Positions 35,301 through 47,878 of a DNA stretch of 64,000 nucleotides are shown piece by piece (position 1 is the first letter of the stretch; each line of letters opens with the position of its first letter). The notes beneath the pieces were generated by a model that had not been told where the DNA came from, did no database searches, and saw only the letters and a program-made list of their open reading frames with translations. The DNA lies in NCBI GenBank assembly GCA_038503065.1, contig JBCAMK010000003.1, positions 1,736,001-1,800,000 of the forward strand, written 5' to 3'. The stretch comes from Paragyromitra xinjiangensis. Taxonomy: Eukaryota; Ascomycota; Pezizomycetes; Pezizales; Discinaceae. The translations under genes were made by a program, and so were the position numbers.

Positions 35301-35746
35301 GCATTGCTTGGATGGTACCGCAGCAGTTGGTCACGTGGGAATCCCAGATACTGGACTCATGGCCTTTTTTAAGTACATTTAGTTAGAGGGGTCGGGGATA
35401 GCTAAGCCCTAAAGGTCCTTCCTCCCTAGAAACTGGATGGCATTTGATATGGTTTCCCTGGTCAAGTAATTCAGATTGACTCCATTCACCGGAACTCGGC
35501 CAATGGCTTTACTTTAAAAGCACAATACATATCCAACAACAGAGACCCCATAGTTTTATACTTATTAGATATCTGCAGTTTAAAACGAACATTCTCTACC
35601 AGGGAAGGTAGGGCAAAATAAAAAATACCAATACATATAAGAAGCGCCGCCACCACCAGAAACAACTAAGTACACCACCTGTAGAAATTCAGGGATAAAT
35701 GGACAAAAAAAAGAGGGTGGACGGAAGCGAGATAGCTACATGAAAA
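32366..35746. other. Gene-poor region with a degenerate minus-strand coding remnant
   Basis: No intact gene recognised. The most protein-like sequence lies on the minus strand at 33,335-33,790 and is listed separately; weaker minus-strand pieces occur at about 34,450-34,640 (NVPVPSSEVSDAVQG) and 34,150-34,240 (GWIFGSVASLALRRILVTDK). The last 500 bases precede the 3' end of CBP4. Confidence 0.4.
33335..33790 (-). pseudogene. Broken gene of unknown family
   Basis: Reading the minus strand from about 33,775, the frame gives WKFFVRSFWIDPNLQLIPAS and TVTVFDRIPRCYHEKDLCRV, then ends at a TGA near 33,635. One base away the sequence continues as LEVYVQELDDINEEAEFEMN and YPRLSETIEVLCYDSLELG, meets a TAA near 33,472, and resumes in yet another frame as NNPEEMAERFIRARKYRRNF up to about 33,340. 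The order, strand and composition look like one protein broken by a frameshift and stops. A real intron at either break was not found. I do not recognise the family. Confidence 0.4.
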
Positions 35747-36331
35747 TCACAGCTTCTTCTGTTCCTCCCAGATCTGTTGCCTCTGTCGCTCCAATTCCTC
35801 ACGTTGACGCTTTTTCTCGTTGATGGTGGCTTGACGCAGCTTTTTGCGCTCTTCTTCTTCGACAACCCAGACTAAGTGATGTTAGCATAAAATCATGGGT
35901 TTAAATGCCTGGGAAACGGCCACCGGGATGAAAACTGATGGGGAGAGGAGTTGGCGTGAGTGGTGTTGAAAAGAAGGGGGGGAGTACTTGGTCTGCTGTC
36001 CTTAGCATAGGCTCTCAGTTTAGCGACGAAATCTTCGTGCTCCTTGAGTCTCTGCTCACGCCCTTCAAGTGATTTCTTTTGGAGGTCCGGGTTGTATTTC
36101 TGATTTCCCCTATGAGCGCAAAGCTTTGATTATGGGAGGCAAAGGCGTACTTTGAACAATTCATCTGGGTCAGGCTGGACCCACATAACCAGTGCAGGAC
36201 CGCCGATGCAGCAGACTGCAGCGCTGTTGGTTGCGGTATGTGAGTTAGTCGGTCCTCGAGAATTGGCCACTGGTATGAGAAAGATCAAGTACGTACGCTC
36301 CGATCATCTTGACATATGTCACTGCACGCAT
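35747..36331 (-). CDS. CBP4: Cbp4, assembly factor for mitochondrial cytochrome bc1 complex
   Basis: Four small exons (36331-36297, 36223-36151, 36099-35988, 35871-35747) join into 114 residues. Cbp4 binds newly made cytochrome b with Cbp3/Cbp6 in the inner membrane and is needed to build complex III. The product has one N-terminal membrane segment (about 9-28, AAAVCCIGGPALVMWV), the fungal Cbp4 block [33 protein letters not shown], then PIWVVEEEERKKLRQ and a charged coiled-coil-like tail. No uninterrupted reading frame longer than about 40 codons exists here, so the gene is easily missed. Name by family layout; yeast Cbp4 is only weakly similar in sequence. Confidence 0.8.
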
Positions 36332-38567
36332 TATTGCTCGTGTGGTTGATAATTGGTGGGGTGTTTGAGATGAATGACATGATGTTGTGGGGGTGGTTGA
36401 AGTGACGCCACGATGGTGGGGTACACAGCCACATCGCCACACGGAAATCGTGCCTGTTCATTGGGAGACGGGACCGCGCTAACACCTACAATCACTTAGT
36501 TCCATAATATTCAGCCACTTTGTGAAGGCCAATGTTTTCTTATGAGTAGGATCAGCATCTCCTTCTAGGCCCGCTTATGAGTAAGAGATAAAAGGTATAG
36601 ATAGAGGTCATAGCATATCACTCGCTCGTATGACGGACGAATCTGTACGGAACGTCTTATGCCCTCAATTAATACTTGAAAATTCAACTTGAGATTCAGC
36701 TATTACATGTAGTGTTGGGGTTTATGCAATTAGATCTGCCGATGCCCTAACTTAGGACCTACATTGCATGAAGCAGCTTAATGCCGGGTAGGTGTGAAGG
36801 TAGGGAGATAAGGGCCCATAGGTTCTAGCATTCTAGATGGCAAGAAGAACATACAACTTCGCTTCAAGAAGATAGGAGCTACAAAGGCGTTGATACTGTG
36901 AACCTTCCTGGGTATTTGGCTAGCTTCTTGCCCAGCCTTTCTTCGCGCAGCTTACTCCGTACCCAGCAGCTGCAGGCAGTAGGGAATGGAGGCGGACCTG
37001 GTGCTCGGTGAGCAGCCAGGAATCGCGCGGAGCGTCACTAAGGAACAGAGGACTAGCCGCCACTCCCCACTCCCTGTATAGGTACCTGTGTACGCGAGTG
37101 ATACCGGATGATTTGGTCCCGTAATGTGCGCTTCGGACTCCGTATCCCCCGGGTTCGATAAGTAATATTCCCGAAAAAGATATCTTGATTTCAACTAGCG
37201 ATGCGGTATTTTAGGACAACCTAGTCATTCCGGGAAGTTCCTAAAAGGAGAGCAATCTGACAATGAGCGAAAAGACCAACCTCATGGAGCAGTCAAAGGC
37301 GGTGAAGATTTCGGGGCATGCAAATTGAAAAAATAATATTAGAAAAATCTACCGTAACACTAAAGAAGGTTAAAGTTTGTGATGTGAACCCTAGCCCTGA
37401 AGAGATCCCTGCTTAAATTCAAACTCGAGGCGGCGAAATCGGTGTAGGAGGCGATAGGTTTCCAGATGTCTTCAGGTTTGATAATCTAATAAGAGCGTCT
37501 CGATGTCTCAGACCAATTAAAGCATGCGAATCAGCTGATAAAACTGGCTGCAGTGTTGACAGGGATTGAACTATCGTGGGTGATCCCCCGCAAAAAAGGA
37601 GCAGGATCCCAGACCTGTTTCGGAAATGGTGTTGAGAAAGGCTGCGGCTGAACAACAGACGGTCAGGGGCAAAATTCTAAATGCGCGATATGGATGACTC
37701 CATCCGGACGTAACGGACCTGCATTACTGTCCACGTGCAGCCAGGCTGAGGTATCGTACCCTGCTGGGCCACATGCCGCAATAACGATGGTATTGGGGTG
37801 TCAGCAAGAACTGTCTGGTAGAAGAACAGCAGCCCTGTGGGAATACATTTATGGCCAAGCTCTGTCTCGACGTCGCACAGCCTCTGATCCCGTTTTGATT
37901 TGCGTGTAGTTGTTATTTGGCGAGAATTATGAGGGGCAATATATAGCATTGACCAGCCAGCCAGTGGCTTCCCGTACCGCCAGGACGAGGGCTTTTCTGA
38001 CGCGTTTGGAGCGTTTGATATGCAAGGGAGTGCGAGTTTATGTTCCTGTTTTTAGTCGGTCCTGAATTCTCTCATCCATCTTTCGTTCCAGCAAGGAAGC
38101 AAGCACATAAGAAAAAGAAGAGCGTTGGGTCAGTTTATTTTTTCCGGTCAGCGGCAGAAGACGTTTTTCGGTTTTTCAGAAATTATTCGGATATCCGCGC
38201 GCGAACCGAGTCCACCGACCGCTCACTCATATTACCGACACCGCAAACACGAGCGCTAGCAAGAGCGGCACTTTCTGATTCCACAGGCGGCGCTGTGGGG
38301 GGAAGCCTTTGCTGAAAAAGACATTGACACGAAGGAAATGGGCTCAAGCTGGCTGAAATAGGCGAAGAGAACCCCTCTCTCATAATATAATCTAAGGTCT
38401 ATCCTGGTTCTCGGATTCACTTCCACTGTTCGCCTCAGTCATCGTGTGCGCCTTTTTTTGGAAGGAGGCTGCTACAATTTTCACCTCGAAACAGTACTTT
38501 TCTTTCACCCTCTAAACTTTGTAGCGCGAAAAAAAAGTAATCCTCCCACACCTTAGGCGATACCATC
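36332..38567. other. Intergenic between CBP4 and SKT5
   Basis: No gene supported. The region must contain the divergent promoters of CBP4 (next to 36331) and SKT5 (next to 38568). Open frames such as 36952-37194 (-) and 37677-37949 (-) lack any domain, start context or conserved pattern. Confidence 0.45.
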
Positions 38568-41500
38568 ATGTCCTACGATCCGAGTTATCGGCAGCCCCAG
38601 CGTCAGTATCAGGATGAATACTACCATAGTGAGCAGTCTCAGCAATATGCGCGGCATCCAGCAAACCAGCGAGGGCAGCCTATGCAGCAAGACGGTAGTG
38701 GTAGTCGTGGGCAGTTGAACCGGTTTGCAAGTCAACCAGGTAGTATGAATGCTAGTTATAGAAATGATGGAATGGGTGCTGGCGGAAGAGGGGAAGGAGG
38801 ATTGGGGTTTGAACAAGCACAAAGTATGTGAATCCCAAGAAACCTTTTTGAGTTGGTACCATTGGTGACCGGTAGAAATGCAGGTCAAAAGCTTCGACGT
38901 CCACCACCTTCGCCCAATCTCAATGCCAATAGTGATAGTGCCTTTCCAACATTTCTAACCCCGAGTAAAGCGCGGGCCATCCCAGTGCCGCCGGGGTCAA
39001 TACCCATTGACGATGCCATGTTGAACATGAACCTCGTGGATGGCGACGGTAGTAGGGCCATACCTCGGCAACGAGGGCCACCTCCTCCTGGTGGTTCTCT
39101 CCCAAGGGCACAAACAATCCAGCCAGATAGGATGCGGGGCAGGCCTCCACCTAATTTTGCACGGGGTGGGCGGGGAGGCATGGACCCGAGATATGGGCCT
39201 CCGGAAGGAATGCGGGGACAACCCCCACCACACCAAAGGTTACCGCCGCCGCGGGGTAATGTACCGGGTCGTGGCTTTCCACCTGGCCACAGGCCTCCGA
39301 TGAAACAACATACTGTGGGAGGATATGATCAAGGGAGGGGGGATCCGTATCAAGGTCAATATAATAGTGGCTATGATGAGCGTCGAGCTGCTAGAGGACC
39401 ACAGTCAGAGTCAGGGTATGCTCCTGATTCGGGGTATGGAACGCCGCAGAGAAGTATGACTATGCCGTCGAATATGCAATATCAACAGCAGGAGGGTCCC
39501 GGCCAGAGATCGTATCCGCAACAACAACCTCCGCAACAACCTTCACAACCCCAACAACCTCCACAGCCTACAAAGCAACAGCAATATATGGCTTATAATC
39601 CAGCTCAACATGGGCCTACGGTGAATTTTTCGGCTCCTCGGACAGCTTATGCACGGCCGCAGGCACCACCGGAAGAGGGATATGGCAGAGAGAGTGTGGG
39701 GGCTTTGTTGGATGAATACTACAATGAGCCTGACTACACAGAAGAAGAATATGGTTACCAACAATCTGCGATACTTAATTACTATGATCAGCAAAATCCA
39801 CATGAGCATCCCGTAGACCCCTACCAGAACAGTGGTCAAAATGGTTATACGCCAGAATCGGGTTTTGCTCAGCAGGCTCACCGTACCAAATCACAACTGG
39901 ATTTACGGGGACAGGCTCGTGGAAGCGGAGGACCTCTTCCTCCGGTTCCTGCGAATGCATATAGTGACCCTCATTACCAAAACGATGGACGTTACGACGG
40001 AGCTGTTGAAATGCCCGCCGAAATGCCCGTCGAAATGCCTGGAGATATGCCTCCAGAACCACCCATAGTGATGACCGCGAATGGATTTCCGCCACCACCC
40101 GCGATGCAGAATAATGTGCCTATGGCACTACGAGTTGGTTCTCCTGCACCAGGACAGCAGATGAGACGATCACCACAACCTCAACAACAGCAACTGCTAC
40201 CTCAGCAGAAAGCTATGGGATACCCACCACGAAGCGGATCTGCGTCTATAAACCCTACACTATCTGCAGACTCCCTCATTCACCATCCTACGCCTGCGAG
40301 CTCGACCATCTACCATCCATCACCGCCATCTTCAACCCGTTTCTCGTCTGAATCCGGCCGTTATTCACACCCTGACAGTCTCCCTGCACATCCACCTCCG
40401 ATCCGGCCTGGCCTCCTCCAGCAGGAGGGGAGCACGCTTCCGAGCCATCCCCCTCCTCAGCGACAATATTCACCTGATAGGAGCAACTTTGCTTTCCGTC
40501 GGGGCTCTGTACAGCCTGCTCCAATCACGCAATTCGAATTTAATAAGATCCAGCAGACGGCCCGGGCGAATCCAGGGGATCGGGAGTTGCAGCTGCACTT
40601 GGCAAAGAAAATGGTGGAGGCTGCAGCGGTGCTTGCAGATGAGGGGGGACGAGCAGATACGAAGACAACTAGGAAGAATAGGGAGAATTGGATCTTCGAT
40701 GCACATAAGATTGTTAAGAAGTTGACGAACTCGGTATGATCTTCCTTAATTCCTTATGCCTATGAGAGTTCGAAGGGACGTTTAGGGCTGACAGGAAATT
40801 GTTGCGGTATGGGTTTATAGAGTCACCCTTACCCTGAAGCTATGTTCTATCTCGCAGAATGCTACTGGGAAGGGTTGCTGGGACTACAGGTGGATCATGA
40901 GAGGGCTTTTAATCTCTACCAATCTGCAGCAAAGTTGAATCATGCACCTTCAGCTTACAGGACTGCAGGTACGTTTAACCAATTTCTTTCTACTGGCTAG
41001 TTATGTTAGATTTTGCTAACATTCTGGTTTCTTCAGTATGCTGTGAGCTTGGAGCTGGCACAAAGAAGGATCCGATGAAATCAATGACCTGGTACAAGAA
41101 AGCGTCAGCCCTTGGTGATACTGCGGCTATGTACAAACTTGGAATGATCATGCTCAAAGGCCTTCTCGGCCAGGCTCGCAATGGTCGCGAGGCTATTAAC
41201 TGGCTAAAACGGGCTGCCGACCAAGCCGACGAAAATAACCCACACGCACTCCACCAACTCGGATTAGTCTACGAGCAAGCAGCTACCAGCGATTTTGTGA
41301 TACCGGATGTTAATTACGCACGCGAACTCTTTATGAAAGCTGCTGAACTTGGTTACCCACCGTCGCAGTTCCGGATGGGTTGTAGCTTCGAGTATGGGAC
41401 TATGGGATGTCCGATTGATCCTATGCAGAGCATTACATGGTATAGCCGGGCTGCGATGCAGGGAGAGGAGGAAAGTGCGTTAGCGTTGAGTGGGTGGTAT

Positions 41501-41880
41501 TTAACGGGTGCAGAGGGGGTAATTAAACAAAGCGATACGGAGGCATATCTATGGGCGAGGAAGGCGGCAGAAAAGGGGCTAGGGAACGCAGAGTATGCGT
41601 TGGGGTACTTTACGGAAGTTGGGATTGGCGTCTCGGCGAACCTGGACGAAGCAAAGAGGTGGTATTTTAAAGCTGCTAGTACGTTTCCTTCTCTTCAAGA
41701 GCGAAGTTTACGACCTAAGCTACTGGATACTAACGATATATCACAGGCCAGCAACATGAGAAAGCCCAGCTGAGGCTGCAGGAACTCAAAAAGGGCGGTG
41801 CAGCGGTTCAGAAGTCACGGGAAAGGCTTTCCCGGTCGAATGTAAAGAATAAAGATGATAGCGACTGCGTCATCATGTAA
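38568..41880 (+). CDS. SKT5: Chitin synthase activator Skt5/Chs4 (Sel1 repeats, CAAX end)
   Basis: Skt5/Chs4 recruits and activates chitin synthase at septa. Five exons (38568-38823, 38884-40733, 40821-40968, 41037-41678, 41747-41880) give 1009 residues. The first 570 are Pro/Gln/Gly-rich and disordered, with a short repeat EMPAEMPVEMPGDMPPE coded near 40,007-40,060. Sel1-like repeats fill about 620-960 (YPEAMFYLAECYWEGLLGLQ, DTAAMYKLGMIMLKGLLG, YPPSQFRMGCSFEYG, NAEYALGYFTEVGIG). The last four residues are CVIM, a CAAX prenylation box, as in yeast Skt5, where farnesylation supports membrane targeting. The end is reached only by splicing the last intron; the unspliced frame stops at 41773. Confidence 0.93.
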
Positions 41881-43663
41881 TTCTGTGTTGGTTAGGCGAC
41901 GAGTGATGAATCATGACGCAACCTAATTAATCTTTTTTATGGCTTGCCTATTGTATTATTACTTTTCTGTTGTTATTATTGCTCCTTCTGTTGCTCTGTG
42001 CAGGGGTTTTTGCTTTATTCTTTTGGTTTCGGAGTGTGGAGCTAGTGCTAAAAGTATACTCTTGTGTACTACATGTATTATATATTTTCATTAGCATTTG
42101 ATGGTGTTTTTCTCAACATATCGGGAGTGAAGCGGAGCTGGGGTGTTTGGGGTATGCATGGGGTATGAGTCGTATTGTGACATAAAATTGGGAACTGGGC
42201 GAAAGCGCACTAGAACGTGAATATTTTTGCTCAAACAATGATTACTTCAAGCAAGTTTAGGGGAAATAAAACTAAGATGTTTCATATTTCCCTTGAACGA
42301 TTTCTAGCTAAATTTTGTGTGGTATCAACAATAGAGGTTGCTGCGGTCTTGGAGGGTTATGTCGGGGGTGGCATTGAAAGCGGCATTGAAAGCGGGTGAC
42401 TGATGGATAGAAGGGTTAGCGGGATTTACGGACTGAGTAGTGATAAGGAGTCTCTGTTTACTTCTCTGAACGCTTGATAGTTTCCTCGGCCCGGGACAAC
42501 AGTAACCAATGATCGTGAATGACAGGAGAAACCTGGTGCTTGGGATCATGTATTCATAGGACTTTGAGCTTCAAGCCTCTTCTCTAGACTCTGAGGGGCT
42601 CTTACTGAGCTTAGTGTTGTCCTGTCCTTCGATCATCTCTATCGTGCTTGTTGCAGATATTGATAGCATCTCCTAGCATAGCGTATTCGAATGTATAGTT
42701 GACCAGCTTTCTGAAGAATTTCCCGGTCGTATCGTATTTATCTCGGTAGTAGCTAACAAGCGAATACTAGAGGTAAGTAGTCAGTTTCAGGTTCCTTGGG
42801 ACAACTCTAGGTATGCTAGCTACCACAATGTCTAAAACTCCGGTTGATTTTTCCTCCTTAAACTAGCTGTAATAGGTGGCAGGGCTTCTTGTTAGATCTA
42901 ATGTCTGAGAAGTTGAGAAGATGAGAAGTTTCGTGGTGATCGGGGCTTTTGAAATGAAATGTTCTTAGGATGTTCGTAGTTTGAAATAGCATGACGCTGA
43001 ACTTTGGATGAAGATAAGTACCCCGAATAGCACAGTTGTAGCTGCTCTTCGGTCAATAGGTTTGTTGCAGGTTCCAACATTTCACCATACGCAGTTTATT
43101 GGTTCCTTTTCCGGAAAGTGAAATAAATTAGTGTTAATGTAACTGAGAGATTGCTTTGGGATGGGCCATGGCCCGTAGGTGTAGAATACTAGCGTGAAGT
43201 GAAGGTGGAGGAGGAAGTGGAGGGAGGGAGGAAGGGAGGGAGAGAGGGAGAAGGAGGAATGCGAGGTTGAGGAAGTTGCCTTTGACGGTAAGTACATGCT
43301 AACTGTATTAGGGCCAAATTCTATGGCTACTACCTCTTGGCATTGTATCTCTAGAATCGTACGACTCTTATCTATTTTTATTTATTGATTCCATTGATTC
43401 AGCCATTGCATGTAATTACCCACAGCTTACTTTCTTATGCTCTTGGCAAGCGTTATTTTAATTCACCGTTCAGATTAGTAAATTTCTCGAGGGAGTGAAA
43501 ATCACTGCACGGATCAAAAGGTAAATTTTTATACCTGAATACTAGAGAATCTAACTAATCTAATTAAAAAAAGCCAACTACTCTGATGGTGGCAACAAAG
43601 ACGCACATCCGCGATTAAAAACTCAGAAAAAAAGTCGATGCATTAAACTAATTACGCTCAATC
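41881..43663. other. Intergenic, no gene seen
   Basis: Convergent 3' flanks of SKT5 and the proline-rich orphan. A purine-rich G/A tract lies at about 43,200-43,260 and a 12-base unit (GGCATTGAAAGC) is duplicated near 42,372-42,396. The frame at 42898-43080 (-) lacks support. Confidence 0.5.
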
Positions 43664-44335
43664 CTACGTCGGCGCCAAATTGATGGGTCCCGAGATTGAG
43701 GCCCGAAGAGCACGGCGTCTTTCCTCGTTCTCGTCATCCTTTTTCTTGCCCGGCGTAAGCTTATCAAGGACTCCTTTAGCAGCTTTCTTCGCCCTACGAT
43801 GCCTACGAATCTTTGCCCCCGCCCCGGCGTCCTCCTCTTTTTCATCGACAGTCTCAGAAACCTCAGAAGCAGCTGAAGCAGTAGTCTCAGCGGCATCGGT
43901 AATAGATGAATGAGGTGGGACAGGCCGAAACTCTCCATGTTCCGTACTGTAATAAGTAGGTGGACTACCAGTGTTCCTTGAGCCTTCCCTAGCCATAGAT
44001 CTATAGACACCGCCAGGAAAAATCGGTGTTGGGAAAGTTGGAAAAGGCTGAGTAGGTTCCGTTGCTGGACCGCCTAATCTGGGTGGGCTCCAAAGAGGGA
44101 GGGGCTGGCCAGTCATGGCTGGCCGTGATGGGCGTGCAGGAGACCAGGCAGGGGGAGCTGCGGGTATTGTACTAAAGCGGGGAGGGGGTAAGCAAGGTTC
44201 ACCTGTGAGAGGGTCAGTTGCAGAGGCAGTAGCATCTTCTGGTTCATCGTCAGAGCTCTGGGGTTCGATTGTCATGTATGATGGGGGACGCCCGGGGGTA
44301 TTAGGGGGTGGGATATTCAGGGGGTTGTTGGACAT
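43664..44335 (-). CDS. Proline-rich hypothetical protein
   Basis: Single-exon frame of 223 residues starting at ATG 44335. The first half is Pro/Ser-rich (NIPPPNTPGRPPSYMTIEPQ, APPAWSPARPSRPAMTG), the middle is Ser/Ala/Glu, and residues about 175-215 form a basic Lys/Arg stretch (KIRRHRRAKKAAKGVLDKL, then KKKDDENEERRRALRAS) that could bind nucleic acid or act as a nuclear signal. PPSY could be a WW-domain ligand (PPxY). No family recognised. The long uninterrupted frame and a clear ATG favour a real gene; the bias toward proline is also seen in its shadow frames, so it is not certain. Confidence 0.6.
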   Translation of the reverse strand: MSNNPLNIPPPNTPGRPPSYMTIEPQSSDDEPEDATASATDPLTGEPCLPPPRFSTIPAAPPAWSPARPSRPAMTGQPLPLWSPPRLGGPATEPTQPFPTFPTPIFPGGVYRSMAREGSRNTGSPPTYYSTEHGEFRPVPPHSSITDAAETTASAASEVSETVDEKEEDAGAGAKIRRHRRAKKAAKGVLDKLTPGKKKDDENEERRRALRASISGPINLAPT

Positions 44336-44962
44336 TGTGGTTTGTGTGAAGTTTGGAATTTAAATGTCGAAGAGTTGTTTAAACTGTGTGAACAAGCAGT
44401 AAATAAGATAAGAAAGGAAAGTATGCTAAGAATTTGTCTCTTTGTGAAAAGAAGATGGAGGGTTAAGACAGCTTTTGAGCAGAGGGGAGGATAATTAAGC
44501 TGGGCTGATAAGTATTGCGCTGAAGATAGTAGCAAATGAATCTTTGGGATGCACGGTGAAATCTCAAATCATAATAAAACTTGACATTGTCACGAGCGCT
44601 CAGATCACCATAGTACCTGGTGCTAGGCTCCACAAAACTGCTTCAAGTGACGGCACATGATCGCGACCGCTGACATTCTTCGAGCTTTTGGCTCGACCAG
44701 AAATTTTCAATGGCATGACTCATAAAATGGTTCTGCATATACTATAGCTGGGTGTTGGGTAGTGTAGCACAGTGTAACATGGATTTAGTCTGTCGTATGC
44801 TGGAATGACTGGTCATCAGAAATCACTCGACAGCCTTTACCTTTCAAATCTGCTAAAGTGACCCTAAATATAACAATTACTGCATGAATTACAGTATTAC
44901 ATTTAAATCGAGCGTTTGCGCCCTTTGCACGTCCCATTCACCCAGCCCGTGGAACCACATGA
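44336..44962. other. Intergenic, no gene seen
   Basis: Promoter of the proline-rich orphan (next to 44335) and 3' flank of NIF3 (next to 44963). Nothing else recognised. Confidence 0.45.
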
Positions 44963-46325
44963 TTACCAGATCTCATAAGGATCCCTATCCGCCTCACTAA
45001 CCCCGACACTAAATCCCTCAGCGGAGTCTTTTTCCGCAGAATCAACCTTCGCCCACTCATCTGTTAATACGTTCTGGAGCTTTCTCTTCATAACAGCAGC
45101 GAGGAATCCACGCTCGGTATTCGAGTGAAAGCCTTCCGAAATAGGGTATAAGCACACATTCAACGGGCATATGATAAAGAGGAGGAGGAGGCTTACAGGT
45201 AATAGTGCTGATGCCTCTTTCTTTAGCTGCAAGTGCTTCATGGTGCGAGAGCTCACCAGTGAAAAGGAGATCTACGTCGAGGTTTTTGAACAGTGATCCC
45301 CCGGAGCCAGCGCAGACGGCGATTTTTTCGATGCTATGTCAAGTTCTGGTAATCTAAGACTTTTTTCCGGTGTAGGTGAAACTCACGATGACGAACAACT
45401 CATGTGTTCGGTTGTTCCAGCAACCATTACTGTCCCTTGTTCGTCGTTATTTAGAGAAGAGCAAAAAGAGGGGCTTGAAATAAGTTTCTATGAAGTTGCG
45501 TTGCATACCATGAGACATGCCCAAGTGTTTCTTCACTCTCATCACCAGCGATATCAGTGGTGTTGCATACTGTAACGTTACCAACCTACCCATTCCTGAG
45601 TTCTCAAACCCTGGACGAATAGATAATCAACCTTCCGGAAGAAACTTGAAACTCGAAACGACAAAGGCATAACTTACCAGCGGGTCCCTCGACTGGAACA
45701 ATCACTTCGTTCTTCTTGGACGTCTCCCCATCCGAAATCACATCCGCAAGCCAATCATTAACCCCTCCAATAGTCGCATCAACAGCTGTATGCGGCGAAT
45801 AAACACTAATCCCCTCTTGTACAAGTCGTAACAGACTCTCCTGTTGCGGATCTGCAAGGGTGAATGACTTGAGAGGTCGGAATATTATCGGGTCTGTTCC
45901 CCCTTCTCACTTCCGTAGCAAGCTGTGAGATCAACCTTGTTTCTGCGGAGAAGGGTAAAGTGAGGACTACGGACGGTAGGAAACGATCATAGACGAACGA
46001 AGAGCTATGGCTTCATCGACAACGGCACGGGTGAGGTCTATGGTGAGGAGGACTATGTGCCTCTTGGGTACCGACCTATCGAGTCGCTGAGGAGCTTCGA
46101 GGAGCACTATGGTGTTTTGGTTAGTCAGAGGGGCATTATAAACTTTAGAGCAAGACATTAAGCTTACACCCAGTATTATCCCATGATTTATCGGCCAGAG
46201 CTTGCGGGTATCTTTCTATAGTTAGAAATGTAATTGTGGATTATATTAGAACAATTCTCATACAGTTTCTGGACGGAATTGACAACAGTGCGCACCATCG
46301 GCGAGCGTAACGATCTAGAGGCCAT
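44963..46325 (-). CDS. NIF3: NIF3 family protein (GTP cyclohydrolase I type 2 / NGG1-interacting factor 3)
   Basis: Eight short exons (46325-46264, 46211-46168, 46106-45975, 45893-45678, 45610-45509, 45429-45387, 45333-45197, 45132-44963) give 301 residues, normal for fungal NIF3. Diagnostic pieces are LADKSWDNTGLLLEAP, IVLLTIDLTRAVVDEAI, SYHPIIFRPLKSFTLADPQQ, GISVYSPHTAVDAT, and SIEKIAVCAGSGGSLFKNLD followed by LLFTGELSHHEALAAKERGI, then FHSNTERGFL. Histidines in YHP, SPHT, SHHE and FHSNTERG fit the two-metal site of the family. The biochemical role is unknown in most organisms; yeast Nif3 was found as a partner of the transcription co-regulator Ngg1. Three introns are unusual: a GTCCGT donor and two AAG acceptors (before YPQ and before FHSN). 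Confidence 0.88.
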
Positions 46326-46616
46326 TGAATTTAAGTAGATAATAGATTTTCTCAAATCGATCGAAATTTCCCAACAGTAGAAGGACTGACTGGGGATGAA
46401 GTTGTGAAACCCACTTTCGAGCTGGCGGGGTCTCCTTCACGTGACTCTCAAGGTTACACTTGTTGAGCCGCATGACTCCCGATTACCCGGCTTTGCGACC
46501 TTCAAACAGCTCGCGCTCGCGACAGCTTCCCTACATATTGGGTCGCGTTCACCACCCCCGACTAGGAACCAAATTGTCGCCATCTACTCGCAAGTGCATT
46601 CAGTAAGTTCGCCACC
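46326..46616. promoter_or_regulatory. Shared divergent promoter of NIF3 and KIN28 with a CACGTG box
   Basis: The 291 bases between the two start codons serve both genes. CACGTG occurs at 46438-46443, the site of bHLH factors such as Cbf1, immediately followed by ACTC (TCACGTGACTC as a whole). Otherwise no TATA box is obvious. Confidence 0.5.
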
Positions 46617-47878
46617 ATGAGCACCACCTACGTTGACGAAGACGATGCGCCTCATGGCAACGAACCGCTTGCAGAGGACATGAACGAGGAAACACGAATG
46701 AAGTACTCCAAAGGTACCCATTCCATCCCAACCCTTTCCCCCGAAAACAAGTGGGAAAAAAACTAACCCCTCCCTAAACTAGACCGTAAAGTCGGAGAAG
46801 GAACCTACGCTATAGTCTACCTCGGACACATTCGCGCAACCGGTCTCCCCGTCGCTATCAAAAAGATCAAGATCTCCGCCGAGAAGCTCGGATTATCAAT
46901 GGACGCGATCCGTGAGACCAAATTCCTACAAGAGCTACGCCACGAGAATGTTATCCGCCTTATCGACGTGTTCTCAAGTAAGAGCCAGAACCTGAACCTA
47001 GTGCTGGAGTTCCTACCGTGCGATTTGGAAATGGTGATTAAAGATGCCAAGATCAACTTCAACACCGCAAACATCAAGAGCTGGATGGCAATGAGTTTAC
47101 GAGGGCTGTGGTGGTGCCATAAGAACTTCGTCCTACACCGGGTTGGTCATTGAAGCTATGGGATGGTGGAATACTCTGCTAACAGGCTGATCAGGATATT
47201 AAACCCAACAATTTACTCATCTCTGCCAACGGCCAGCTCAAGCTCGCCGATTTCGGTCTCGCTCGTTCCTTCTCCGAACCATACCGTGTCATGACCAGTA
47301 ATGTAATCACACGTTGGTATCGTCCCCCAGAGCTTCTCTTCGGTGCCAAGTTCTATTCCAGCGCCGTTGACATCTTCTCGATTGGTCTCGTTCTTGCTGA
47401 GCTGTTGATTCGTACTCCATATCTTCCCGGCGACACCGATGTGCATCAGCTTAAACTCATATCAGAGGCTCTCGGTACCCCGACTGAGCAGAATTGGCCT
47501 GGGGTTACGTCACTGCCAGAATATGTTATTCCAAATAAAGATAATATTCAGCCTGAGACTACAAAGTTTGGGTTCTCAAGGACGTTCTTGACGAGCACGT
47601 CTGCGGAGATTGATATATTGATGGGAATGCTGCGGTTAGACCCGAGGAAAAGGTTAAGTGCGAAGGAGGCGCTCGAGAGTGAGTGGTTTAAGGAGTATCC
47701 ACCGCCAACGAAACCGGAGGATTTGCCGAAGAAGGGGGGTGGGAAAGGGTTGGTGAAGATGGGTGCGGATTTGAAGAGGAGGGCTGGTGGGGATGATAAT
47801 AGCGATTCAACAGATTTAGAGGGTGGGCAGAGGGGGAAGAAGATTGCGCGGAAGTTGGATTTTGGAGGGGGAAAGTAG
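46617..47878 (+). CDS. KIN28: Kin28/CDK7, kinase of the TFIIK module of TFIIH
   Basis: Three exons (46617-46713, 46783-47141, 47195-47878) give 379 residues. This cyclin-dependent kinase phosphorylates Ser5 of the RNA polymerase II tail during initiation and, in many organisms, activates other CDKs. The glycine loop is VGEGTYAIV (about 36-44), the ATP lysine is K59 in VAIKK, then the helix LGLSMDAIRETKFLQEL replaces PSTAIRE-type helices, HRDIKPNNLL has catalytic D153, ADFGLARSF starts the T-loop, and NVITRWYRPPELLFGAKFYS follows. LGTPTEQNWPGV and the basic C-tail fit CDK7 rather than CDC2. DIKP instead of the usual DLKP is a conservative change. Its partner gene TFB3 lies 1.8 kb downstream. 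Confidence 0.93.

Noticed and set aside
43200..43260. G/A-rich tract
   Set aside because: Low-complexity purine run; it does not repeat in a unit that would make it a minisatellite.
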